Origin: Phytohabitans aurantiacus
GTDB lineage: Bacteria; Actinomycetota; Actinomycetes; Mycobacteriales; Micromonosporaceae
Assembly (NCBI RefSeq): GCF_027923225.1
Contig: NZ_BSDI01000040.1
Span: 1 to 64,000, forward strand
DNA: 64,000 nucleotides
Reading direction: 5' to 3'
Within the stretch, counting starts at the first letter, position 1. The number at the start of each line of letters is the position of its first letter. A program made the position numbers and the translations under genes. This document shows, piece by piece, positions 37,042-45,131 of the stretch. The notes beneath the pieces were generated by a model that was given only the letters and a program-made list of their open reading frames with translations, was not told where the DNA came from and did not search any database.

Positions 37042-37407
37042 GTGTCACGGATTCGTATTCTCCTGGCTGGCGCCACGTCCGACCTGCGGTCCATGGTCCA
37101 CGACGCGGTCGCAGGTCAGCACGACCTGCTCATCGTCGGCGAGACAAGCGGTGAGGTGGAAACCCTTCTCGAAGCCGGTCGAATTCACGTCGAGGTAGTC
37201 ATTGTCGGGATGCGAGGCGCGGAGCTGCCGCCCGTGGCTGAGCGTCTGTTGGATGAGTACCCGCGGCTTGGCGTGCTCGCGGTCGACCTTGATCGGGACG
37301 AAGGAATGCTGTATCGCCTGAGCCCTCGGGTCACCCGTATCAGTGACATCAGGATCACGGGTTTGGCGGGAATGGTTCGGCAGATCGCGCCGGAGCGGAG
37401 AGGCTAG
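37042..37407 (+). CDS. receiver-like domain protein lacking the phospho-Asp
   Basis: 121 aa starting at GTG (VSRIRILLAGATSDLRSMVHDAV), a stand-alone CheY-like fold. The position of the phospho-accepting Asp reads VVIVGMRG, so it should not be phosphorylated in the ordinary way. No output domain follows. It lies 23 bp before the Gly/Ala-rich gene and is probably the first gene of that operon. Together with the divergent regulator at 36187 it could form a regulator plus non-phosphorylated partner; that is inference. Confidence 0.65.
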   Translation: MSRIRILLAGATSDLRSMVHDAVAGQHDLLIVGETSGEVETLLEAGRIHVEVVIVGMRGAELPPVAERLLDEYPRLGVLAVDLDRDEGMLYRLSPRVTRISDIRITGLAGMVRQIAPERRG

Positions 37408-37430
37408 GCATTGGCTGGATAGGAGAAGCG

Positions 37431-38243
37431 ATGGCAGAGATCAGCGCAGAGACGGTCTATCCACGGCTGCGGGAGGTTCTGGATCCGCGGTTCGCGTCGC
37501 TGTCGGACGCGGAGCTCGAGGCGGCGTTCGAGTCGGCTTTTGGTGAGGGCGTCACGCCGGCGGAGTACGAGGAGTTCTTCAACGGGCTAGGCAAGGCGCT
37601 GAGCGGCGTGGCCCGCGACGTGGGCCAGTTCGCGCAGCAAGCCGCACCGGTGGTCGCCACCGGGTTCCAGGGCGCGCTTCAGGGAGCCGCCGCCGGTAGT
37701 CGGCTCGGTCCATGGGGCGCGCTCGGAGGAGCGTTGACCGGTGCCGCGGGCGCGGCGCTCAGCAAACACGGCCAAGGCGCCGCGCGCGATGTGGGCGGCG
37801 TGCTCAGCGGTGTGGTCGGTACCGCCGGCGCGTTGCGCGGGGGCGGGGCACCGGACGCTGCCGCGAACCTTCTCGGACTGCTACGTCGGCCGGAGATGGG
37901 GCAGGCGATCGCAGGGCTGCTTGGCGGTTCAGGCACGGCCGTGCCGGTCGGCAGGTCCGGCACACCGGTACCAGCCAGCGCCTTCGCCGGCCTGCTGTCT
38001 GCCCTTGCCCGGCAAGCCGAGGCAGAAGCGCTGGCTACGGATACCGCCGAGTCGGTGCCGGCGTACCTGGTCGGACCAACAGGTCAGCTCGTCGCCGATC
38101 CGGCCGACCCCGACCAGCGCGCCGCTCGGCTGTTCCAGCTCCTGGCCCGCGAAACGGAGTACGACGAGGCGGCTGACTGGCCGGAGGCGGAGTACGACGA
38201 CGCCGACGATGACGTGTTGCTGTATGCGCCGACCCGGTGGTGA
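37431..38243 (+). CDS. Gly/Ala-rich protein of unknown function in the subtilase-fusion cluster
   Basis: 270 aa. An acidic helical start (LSDAELEAAFESAFGEGVTP) is followed at ~60-130 by a Gly/Ala-rich hydrophobic stretch reminiscent of glycine-zipper or membrane-inserting segments (GSRLGPWGALGGALTGAAG). A leucine-rich part and a strongly acidic Asp/Glu/Tyr C-terminus (~245-265) follow. No signal peptide is present. ATG at 37431 with AGGAGAAGCG upstream; the next gene starts 6 bp after its stop. It could be a pore-forming or assembly component, but no family is recognised. Confidence 0.6.
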   Translation: MAEISAETVYPRLREVLDPRFASLSDAELEAAFESAFGEGVTPAEYEEFFNGLGKALSGVARDVGQFAQQAAPVVATGFQGALQGAAAGSRLGPWGALGGALTGAAGAALSKHGQGAARDVGGVLSGVVGTAGALRGGGAPDAAANLLGLLRRPEMGQAIAGLLGGSGTAVPVGRSGTPVPASAFAGLLSALARQAEAEALATDTAESVPAYLVGPTGQLVADPADPDQRAARLFQLLARETEYDEAADWPEAEYDDADDDVLLYAPTRW

Positions 38244-38249
38244 CCGGCG

Positions 38250-38708
38250 ATGGCGAGCACTGAGCAGCTCATCGAACTGCTGCGGCAGCAGGGACCGGGC
38301 GGCGACCTCACCGACCCAAGGATCGCACCGGTCGCCGATCTACTCGCCCGGCGTGAGGCGGAGCTCAACGAGGAATTGGCGCGTCAGGAGCGGGAACTGG
38401 AGGAGACCCAACAACAGGCGCGGCGCCGAGAACGTGCCGAGGCACTGCGTGGCCACCTCGACGCGCTAACCACCGAGCTGGCGTCGGCGCGGGCGTTGCT
38501 CGATGACCTGACGGCGGCGCTGGGGGCGTGTCCAGCCTGCTGCGGCGAAGACGCTGCGTGCCGGTGGTGTCGCGGTCGCGGCGGCGGTGGCTTCACGACA
38601 CCGGACCCTGACGGCTTCGAGCGGTTCGTCGTGCCCGCGGTGCGCATGTACGTCCGGATGCGTACACCGAACAACACCGAGGAAGAGCACCGGAAGAGCG
38701 TGGAATAG
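38250..38708 (+). CDS. coiled-coil protein with a cysteine cluster
   Basis: 152 aa. Residues ~30-90 form a highly charged coiled coil. A CPACCGEDAACRWCRGRGGGGF segment then resembles half of a DnaJ-type zinc-binding region (CPxC and CxxCxGxG), so Zn binding is likely. The C-terminus is short and basic/acidic mixed. Spacing of 6 bp upstream and 9 bp downstream puts it firmly in the operon. A chaperone- or adaptor-like role would fit; no exact family is recognised. Confidence 0.65.
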   Translation: MASTEQLIELLRQQGPGGDLTDPRIAPVADLLARREAELNEELARQERELEETQQQARRRERAEALRGHLDALTTELASARALLDDLTAALGACPACCGEDAACRWCRGRGGGGFTTPDPDGFERFVVPAVRMYVRMRTPNNTEEEHRKSVE

Positions 38709-38717
38709 GAGAGATTC

Positions 38718-39275
38718 ATGAACGGGTACACCGACGAACTCGACTCCCTACTGGACGGATTCGAGTACGAGGACTTCGACGAGCGTGTCGCTCGGCGCCG
38801 TCCGACCGCAGTCCGCACCCCGAGCCGCCAGAGCAGCTTCACCTCGAGGCAGGCTCCGACGGCGGCGAGCCAGGGTCAGGTGCAGGCAGCCGCACGCAAT
38901 CTGGACGCCAAGATCGAGACGCTGGGCAATGCCGTCAAGACGTTGGAGAGCCGGACCAACGGCCTGGCCGCGGAGCAGGAGCGGACCACAGCGCTGCTGA
39001 GGAAGGAAGCCACCGATCGGACCAAGGGCGTCGACGCGACGCGGGCGGAGCTCCAGCAGACGAGGATGTTGGCGCTGCTGCTGCCCTTGATCAGCCAGCA
39101 GGCTGTGGAAGTGCCCGCCGAGGACGGCAGGACGGTCAAGGTGGTGACCCAGTCGCAGGACCAGCTGTCCACACTCCTGCCACTGTTGCTTTTGTTGCCG
39201 GGGCTCAGCGGCGGCGACACGGGTAAACCCATGGACCTCACTCCAATTCTCCTAATCACGGCGCTGCGGAAGTAG
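38718..39275 (+). CDS. coiled-coil protein with hydrophobic C-terminus, unknown function
   Basis: 185 aa. The N-terminus is acidic and aromatic (LDGFEYEDFDERV). A basic/Ser-Thr linker, a coiled coil at ~55-115 (DAKIETLGNAVKTLESRTNGL) and two leucine-rich stretches near the end (LLPLLLLLPG, LTPILLITAL) follow. ATG at 38718 with AGGAGAG upstream. The pattern suggests an oligomeric protein that docks on a membrane or on the Gly/Ala-rich partner. No family can be named with confidence. Confidence 0.6.
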   Translation: MNGYTDELDSLLDGFEYEDFDERVARRRPTAVRTPSRQSSFTSRQAPTAASQGQVQAAARNLDAKIETLGNAVKTLESRTNGLAAEQERTTALLRKEATDRTKGVDATRAELQQTRMLALLLPLISQQAVEVPAEDGRTVKVVTQSQDQLSTLLPLLLLLPGLSGGDTGKPMDLTPILLITALRK

Positions 39276-39284
39276 GAGGCGACT

Positions 39285-39875
39285 ATGACCAGCCCAGCGG
39301 TTCCGATCCTCAACTTCGGCGGCCCCGCCGGCCGGAGGATCGCCGTGCCGGATGTCGTGGGTAAGGAAAAGGCCGAGGCCGAAAAGATCCTAAAGGAAGC
39401 CGGCCTACGTTGCCGCAGCCAGGACGCGGAGTCCTTCACGCCGCTCGGAAAGGTGGTAAGCCAGGAACCCGCGCAAGGAAAGACGGTTCCTCCGAATACA
39501 CAGGTTTTGATCAACATTGCGATCGCCCCCCCGGGTCCGCCGCCGGACTTCGACAAGCTCTTCAAAGAGCTGAAGGATGCCGTCGCCGCCGCTTCGGCCG
39601 AACTTGGCCAGGTCAGGGCCGACGTGACCCAAGTCAAAGCGGACGTTGGCAGCGTCAAAACCGAGGTGACGCAGGTCAAGTCGGAGGTGGGCACGGTCAA
39701 TACCCATGTGACGCAGGTCAAGGCCGATGTGGTTGCTGTCACCACGGCCGTGCAAACGGTCGAGACGGAGGTCGATGCGAAGGGACGGCATGACGTACTG
39801 GTCCAGAAGCTGGACGACATCGCGGCCAAGCTGAAATCGGCCGGGGCAGGCCCCGGCGCAGCCAAGAAAGCGTAG
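39285..39875 (+). CDS. PASTA-domain coiled-coil protein
   Basis: 196 aa. Residues ~20-80 form one PASTA domain (VPDVVGKEKAEAEKILKEAG ... PPNTQVLINIA), a fold that binds peptidoglycan stem or beta-lactam-like ligands when outside the cell. A Pro hinge and a long coiled coil with near-exact repeats (VTQVKADVGSVKTEVTQVK...) at ~105-165 follow. No signal peptide or membrane anchor is visible. ATG at 39285 with GTAGGAGGCG upstream; the subtilase fusion starts 12 bp after the stop. PASTA plus a partner M15 peptidase points to cell-wall targets. Confidence 0.75.
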   Translation: MTSPAVPILNFGGPAGRRIAVPDVVGKEKAEAEKILKEAGLRCRSQDAESFTPLGKVVSQEPAQGKTVPPNTQVLINIAIAPPGPPPDFDKLFKELKDAVAAASAELGQVRADVTQVKADVGSVKTEVTQVKSEVGTVNTHVTQVKADVVAVTTAVQTVETEVDAKGRHDVLVQKLDDIAAKLKSAGAGPGAAKKA

Positions 39876-39887
39876 CTGGGACGCGGG

Positions 39888-42800
39888 ATGGACCCGGCAC
39901 TGAGGGAGCTGGCGCGGCGCGGCGATCCGGGTGACGAGGTCGCGGTGATCCTCCGGCTGCGTGACCCGGCGCGGACGCCGCCTGATGCCCGGGTCGTCTG
40001 CCGGTTCGGTGACGTCGTGACGGCACGTGTCCGACGTGGCGAGTTGGCGCGGGTGTGGGCGGACACCATCACCGTCAGTGTGAAGGCGCCGCACTGGTAC
40101 ACCCCTGACCTCGAGCCGCCGGACGCGCCGACGATGGAAGTGGAGGCCGGCGCCACCATGCCGGGCGACATCGGCCGGTCCTCCGGGCTGCCGTGGACCG
40201 GGAAAGGGATTGTGGTCGGATTCGTCGACTGGGGTCTTGATGTCCAGCACGCCGCGCTACGGCACTCTGGCGGCGGCGGTACCCGGGTCGAAGCCCTGTG
40301 GTTACAGGGTTCCAGCGGGCCGGGCGCCCCGTCCTCGTACGGCTACGGCCGGGTCTTCGATGCCTCTGACATCGACGCCGCGCTGAGGGAGGACGACCCG
40401 TACGCGATGCTTGGTTACCATCCGGCGGACTTCGACGCAGGCCTCGGTGCGCATGGCACTCACACGACCGGGATTGCGTGCGGCAATGGGATAGGGGGCG
40501 GTCAGCCGGGTTTTGCGTCCGATGCGGCGATCGTCTTCGTGAACCCAGGCCGACACGACCGGATAGCCCCGCTCGGGTCCTCTGTGGAACTGCTAGAAGC
40601 GTTGGACTTCATCGTGCGCAAGGCGGCCGGTCGAGCCTGTGTCATAAATCTCAGCCTAGGCAGGCATGCGGGTGAACACACTGGACGGTCGCTCGTGGAG
40701 CGTGCGATGGACCACCTGGTTTCAGCCGTCCCAGGCAGAGCCATAGTCCAATCGTGTGGGAACTACGCAGAGCGGCGAACACACACGTCGTGGCGAATGC
40801 GTCCGGGCGGTGAACACAGCTTCCGCCTCGATATCGACCCGAACGATCTGACGCTCAATGAACTCGATCTCTGGTACCCCGGTGTCGACCGCATCACCGT
40901 TCGGCTGTCCACATCAGATAGGAAATACAGCCTGACGGTTCCACCAGGTGAGCATGGCTCGATTTCCATCGACGGCCGCGAGGCGGCCCGGGTCTACCAC
41001 CGGGTCGGTGACCCGCAGAACGGCGACTGCCAGGTGAGCGCCTACCTTGAGCCCACACCGACGGTGTCGCGCTGGGTCGTCACGCTTACCGCCGATGACA
41101 TCGTGGACGGGCGCATGCACGGCTGGATCGAGCGGGATGGCGCCTGCCGCGGCTGCCAGACGCGATTCACGGAGGCGGACGCCGACCCTCGTACGACGCT
41201 CGGCTCGATCGCCAACGGCCGCCGCACGTTCGTGGTCGCGGCCTACGACAGCCATCACGCGGACCGCCCACCGGCCCGCTTCAGCAGCTCCGGTCCCACT
41301 CGGGACGGGCGGGGTGTGCCGTTGATCGCCGCACCGGGAGTCCTCGTCCTCGGCCCGCGTTCGCGTCCGCGCGGGTCCACGCCGGGCCCGGCATACGTCA
41401 GGATGTCCGGCACCAGCATGGCAGCCCCTGCGGTCACCGCCACCGTGGCGATGCTCTTTGAGGCCGCTGGACGCAAGCTCAGCATCGAGGAGACCCGGCT
41501 GGCGGTCCTGGCCAGCTGCGATCCGCCCGCCGAGAACGCGGACCGCGACCGTCTCGGCAACGGCTACCTCAATCCTGTGGCGGCCACGCGCCGCCTGGCC
41601 ACGGGCTTCGGTACCTCCGTAGCGAGCGAGGTCGCCGATGCGTCATACGCACACCTCCCGGTCGCGGTCGTCGGCGGCGGATTCGCCGGACTCGCCGCCG
41701 CCTGGCACCTGACCAGGACCGGCTTTCCCGTCACCGTCTTCGAGGCTTCCGGACGGCTCGGCGGCCGCGTCCGCACAGATGCGGATCTGGTGCCCGGAAA
41801 GGTCCTGGAGGCCGGCGCCGAGCTCATCGGCGACAACCACCCGACGTGGCATCGCCTGGCTGCGACTTTCGGGCTGCACCTTCAACCTCTTGGCCGCTCG
41901 GGACCGGCCCGAACCCGCCTCGGCAACCACTTCCTCACCCCCAAACAGGTGGCGGACGCCGAGCGCCAGATCACCCGCGTGCAGACGCTCATCGGCCGGG
42001 AGGCGCAGGCGGTGCCGTTTGACCAGCCCTGGACCGCACCGGATGCGGCGGGCCTCGACGCCCTCTCCGTCGCGGACCGCCTCAGCCGGCCCGACATGTT
42101 CGGTCGGACCGGGACCATTGCCCGGCGGCTGTTCGACCTCGTCGCCGCCAACGACCAGTGCGCGCCGGTCGCCGAGCAGAGCTACCTCGGACTCCTAGCC
42201 GCGGTCCGGGCGCACACTATCGACGGCAACGTCCGCGGGTACTGGACGCGCACGGAGACGCGCCGCTGCAAAGGCGGCAACGAACAACTCGCCACGCACC
42301 TCGCAAAAAGCCTGCCTGACGTCAGGCTGAACACACCGGTCAGCAGCATCGAGATCCACTCCGACGGCGCCCGACTCACATACGAGGGCGACGGCGTGTG
42401 CACCTCAGCACCCTTCGCTTACGTCGTACTGGCACTACCACCCGCCGTGTGGCCCTCAATCCACTCGAACCCGCCGTTCACACCGGCCGACTTCACCATC
42501 CGCCACGGGCCCGCGGTGAAGTTCATCGGCGCATTCACCTCCAACCACTGGGGATCGCCGAATGTGCTCTGGGACCAGGTGGGCAGCGTCTGGGAAGGCA
42601 CCGACAACCAGCGCCAGCCAAAGAACGGCTTCGCCCTGTCGACGTACTCCGGCGACGGGCTGGTACTGGACGCCGCCCACTACCCTCATCGCCTTGAAGA
42701 GATCTTCCCCGGCTACCGCAAAAGGCTGACAGCGCGGCTGTTCGCCGACTGGCCGAACGAGCGGTGGATCGGCACCGGATACGCCAACCCCGCCCTTGGT

Positions 42801-44093
42801 CAGGTCACCACGGTCCTCAGGAATCTCAGCCGGCCGTACCAGGGCCGCCTGTTCTTCGCCGGCGAGCAAACCTCACCCGGCTTCTTTGGCTACATGGAAG
42901 GCGCCCTCCAGTCCGGCAACCGAGCAGCCGAGCTCATCACCGCCGCAGCGTGTGATCCCCACCGGCCTCCATACGCTCCAACGGAAGGAGAAGATGTCGT
43001 GCGTGGTCCTGCGGGCCTCATCACCGGGCCGACCAGTGACAGCGAACACCTCACGCCCGCACAACTCTTCGACGCATTCGCCGCAGGCACAGGTCAGATC
43101 CCAGGCCCGATCGCTGCCACCTTGTCACTGGTCGCCGGACCCCGGGCCACCCGCCTGCCGGCGCTGCGTCCAGGGGATTTGATGCTGACCCGCGGCCGCG
43201 GGAGCCCATTCGCGGCGGTCGCCGTTGTGGCGACGCCGACGCTGCGGGTACGGGAGGCACTAACCCCGGCAGGGTATGTCGTTGACTCCCCTCTGCCTGG
43301 CCGATATGTCCACGTGATGGCCATGGGGCCGCACCGCCAGGCCCGGCGGGTGACCGACCCGGTAGGTGTCGTCCTCGACCATGTCATGATCCTGCGACCC
43401 CAAGCGCCACAAGAACTGTCCACCGAGGACGCCCAAACCCAGGAACGCTGGACTTCCACGGAGGCACAGGTGCGGTTCCGTGAGGCGGTCCTTGACGCGC
43501 ACATCGCCCGCCAAGCACGACGGCGAGGCTCACCCGGCCGCGACCTCGGCCCGGAGGAACTCGCTCCGGTCGCGGGCACCGAGATCAGCATGCGACGCGA
43601 CGCTGCACAAGCGGCCGGGCGGATGCTGGCGGCGGCCAACACCGCACTCACCGCCGCACACGCCGCCGGCGACGCAGACGCAGGCCACACGGTACGGGTT
43701 ACCGCGTCCAGCGGCTACCGGGACCGCTCTCACCAAACGCGACTGTGGCGGAAGTACTTCACCAGCTACTACGACGACACCCGACAGGCACGCGACGCGC
43801 TACCCGGCGGCCCACACAGTGATGCCGCAGTGGGCTACCTGCTCGAGGTCTTCCGCATCCCGGCACGCATCGCCGCGCCAGGCTACAGCAACCACCAGAA
43901 CGGCATCGCGATCGACCTGATGCAGGAACGGACCAAAGGACACGGCATCCGCAACTCCACCGCCGCTCCCGCGGTACAGGCATGGCGGACCACATGGCTA
44001 TACCGATGGCTCAGGGCTAATGCCGCCTCGTTCGGCTATTCACCATACGAGCGGGAGCCGTGGCACTGGGAACACCGTCCAGCAGAAAGCTGA
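39888..44093 (+). CDS. 1401-aa fusion: subtilase, FAD amine oxidase and M15 (VanY-like) peptidase
   Basis: Subtilisin-type S8 domain at ~100-570 with Asp114 (GFVDWG), His189 (GAHGTH) and Ser510 (SGTSMAAP) all present. An FAD-dependent amine oxidase follows at ~585-1020, with GGGFAG, RLGGRVRT and the C-terminal FFAGEQT motif. Residues ~1030-1170 may be a small beta domain resembling NlpC/P60-type folds (GDLMLTRG). The C-terminus (~1225-1401) is an M15/VanY-type peptidase with SGYRDRSHQ, SNHQNGIAIDL and EPWHW zinc-site motifs. No signal peptide is seen. All three enzyme sites look intact. Last gene of the cluster. Confidence 0.85.
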   Translation: MDPALRELARRGDPGDEVAVILRLRDPARTPPDARVVCRFGDVVTARVRRGELARVWADTITVSVKAPHWYTPDLEPPDAPTMEVEAGATMPGDIGRSSGLPWTGKGIVVGFVDWGLDVQHAALRHSGGGGTRVEALWLQGSSGPGAPSSYGYGRVFDASDIDAALREDDPYAMLGYHPADFDAGLGAHGTHTTGIACGNGIGGGQPGFASDAAIVFVNPGRHDRIAPLGSSVELLEALDFIVRKAAGRACVINLSLGRHAGEHTGRSLVERAMDHLVSAVPGRAIVQSCGNYAERRTHTSWRMRPGGEHSFRLDIDPNDLTLNELDLWYPGVDRITVRLSTSDRKYSLTVPPGEHGSISIDGREAARVYHRVGDPQNGDCQVSAYLEPTPTVSRWVVTLTADDIVDGRMHGWIERDGACRGCQTRFTEADADPRTTLGSIANGRRTFVVAAYDSHHADRPPARFSSSGPTRDGRGVPLIAAPGVLVLGPRSRPRGSTPGPAYVRMSGTSMAAPAVTATVAMLFEAAGRKLSIEETRLAVLASCDPPAENADRDRLGNGYLNPVAATRRLATGFGTSVASEVADASYAHLPVAVVGGGFAGLAAAWHLTRTGFPVTVFEASGRLGGRVRTDADLVPGKVLEAGAELIGDNHPTWHRLAATFGLHLQPLGRSGPARTRLGNHFLTPKQVADAERQITRVQTLIGREAQAVPFDQPWTAPDAAGLDALSVADRLSRPDMFGRTGTIARRLFDLVAANDQCAPVAEQSYLGLLAAVRAHTIDGNVRGYWTRTETRRCKGGNEQLATHLAKSLPDVRLNTPVSSIEIHSDGARLTYEGDGVCTSAPFAYVVLALPPAVWPSIHSNPPFTPADFTIRHGPAVKFIGAFTSNHWGSPNVLWDQVGSVWEGTDNQRQPKNGFALSTYSGDGLVLDAAHYPHRLEEIFPGYRKRLTARLFADWPNERWIGTGYANPALGQVTTVLRNLSRPYQGRLFFAGEQTSPGFFGYMEGALQSGNRAAELITAAACDPHRPPYAPTEGEDVVRGPAGLITGPTSDSEHLTPAQLFDAFAAGTGQIPGPIAATLSLVAGPRATRLPALRPGDLMLTRGRGSPFAAVAVVATPTLRVREALTPAGYVVDSPLPGRYVHVMAMGPHRQARRVTDPVGVVLDHVMILRPQAPQELSTEDAQTQERWTSTEAQVRFREAVLDAHIARQARRRGSPGRDLGPEELAPVAGTEISMRRDAAQAAGRMLAAANTALTAAHAAGDADAGHTVRVTASSGYRDRSHQTRLWRKYFTSYYDDTRQARDALPGGPHSDAAVGYLLEVFRIPARIAAPGYSNHQNGIAIDLMQERTKGHGIRNSTAAPAVQAWRTTWLYRWLRANAASFGYSPYEREPWHWEHRPAES

Positions 44094-44235
44094 TGAGCCT
44101 GAATCATCGGGAGTTGTTGCAGCTCATGGCCGATGGTCAGCCCACGCCAGCACGAACGCGGTCCGGCATCAGCTCGCACAGCAGCCGGTACTCTCGCTGT
44201 CCAAGTCCTCGGGAACCTCGGCTTCAGGGACGCGG

Positions 44236-44850
44236 ATGGCGGAGTACCTCCAAAAGACCGGTATCCCGACAGAGGCCGACGACGAAGGGGCTGCCGCAGC
44301 CGAACATGAGAGGCGGCGTCGCCGGGTCGACGGCAGTGCGCGTCGTCACAAAGGGTCGACCGCGTCCGAGCGGCTCGGACTCAAGATCGACAGGATGATG
44401 CAGCAGGGCAGGCCCATCTTCGTGCTGCTCTGCGGCGCACACCTGCCGCTGCTGCTCAACCAGTGTCCGTACGAGGTCGTGAAGCGGTCGCGTATGCCGC
44501 CGTCGACATTCGTGAGCCTGCTGTACGAGGCGATGAGTGGCGCCAACGCGAGCCCGCTCATCCGTCGAGGTCTACAAGCGAACGGCGAGCAGCCTCCTTG
44601 CTGCTGGCGTCCGTGGTCGCGGCGGTGCTTCTCGTGATCGACACCGCCTACTGGATCGCCACTGCAGCAAGACGATGAGCAGAAACGCCTAGCCCGCCGG
44701 CTCGCCCAGGACGGCCACCCGCAACTACGTGACCTGGCAGACAGAGTCGCCGCCAACGGGCTCGGCCGAGAGCAAGAAACAATGCATCACCTCATACCGA
44801 GATCAGTCGCCCACCTGGCAGACCTGGAAATTGCCGCACACGGGCAGTGA
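44236..44850 (+). pseudogene. degraded gene of unknown function before the integrase
   Basis: A frame from ATG 44236 (with AGGGACGCGG upstream) reads as charged helix to about 44570, then breaks. A plausible membrane helix (LLLASVVAAVLLVIDTAYW) continues in the next frame at 44580-44660, and a charged tail (RLARRLAQDGHPQLRDLADRV ... AAHGQ) returns in the first frame and ends at 44850. The pieces suggest one gene with two compensating frameshifts, as in the integrase that follows. No family recognised. Relationship of the pieces is inference. Confidence 0.35.
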
Positions 44851-45057
44851 CTCCACGTAGCGCTGTGGTACCGACGGCGCTGGAAAGCGCTGGCATGTTT
44901 GTCGATCAACTTCTGCAGGCTGAGCCAGCGGCAAACCATCTCGTGCTCGGCGTTCGGCGGATTCGGTTTCCGTCCGGGTAATCGTGCGGCACTGCGGCTG
45001 AGCAACCCCTTGAGCTGGCCTCACCTGCCCCACCGCTGACCAGCCGTAACACGGCCG
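44851..45057. other. short intergenic stretch upstream of the integrase
   Basis: About 200 bp with no recognisable gene. It leads into the TGGTCGCA doublet and the integrase start. Confidence 0.35.
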
Positions 45058-45077
45058 GTGGTCGCAACGTGGTCGCA
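45058..45077. repeat. GTGGTCGCA doublet upstream of the integrase, candidate arm-type site
   Basis: Two exact copies (45058-45066 and 45069-45077), 11 bp apart, one helical turn. The same TGGTCGCA core occurs as an inverted 11-bp-spaced doublet at 46367-46387 beyond the integrase. Paired sites around an integrase gene fit arm-type binding by a tyrosine integrase. Confidence 0.5.
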
Positions 45078-45131
45078 CCCGAACACGATCATGATGATCT
45101 CAAGGCCGTTTGTCGATCCTAGGAGGACGTC

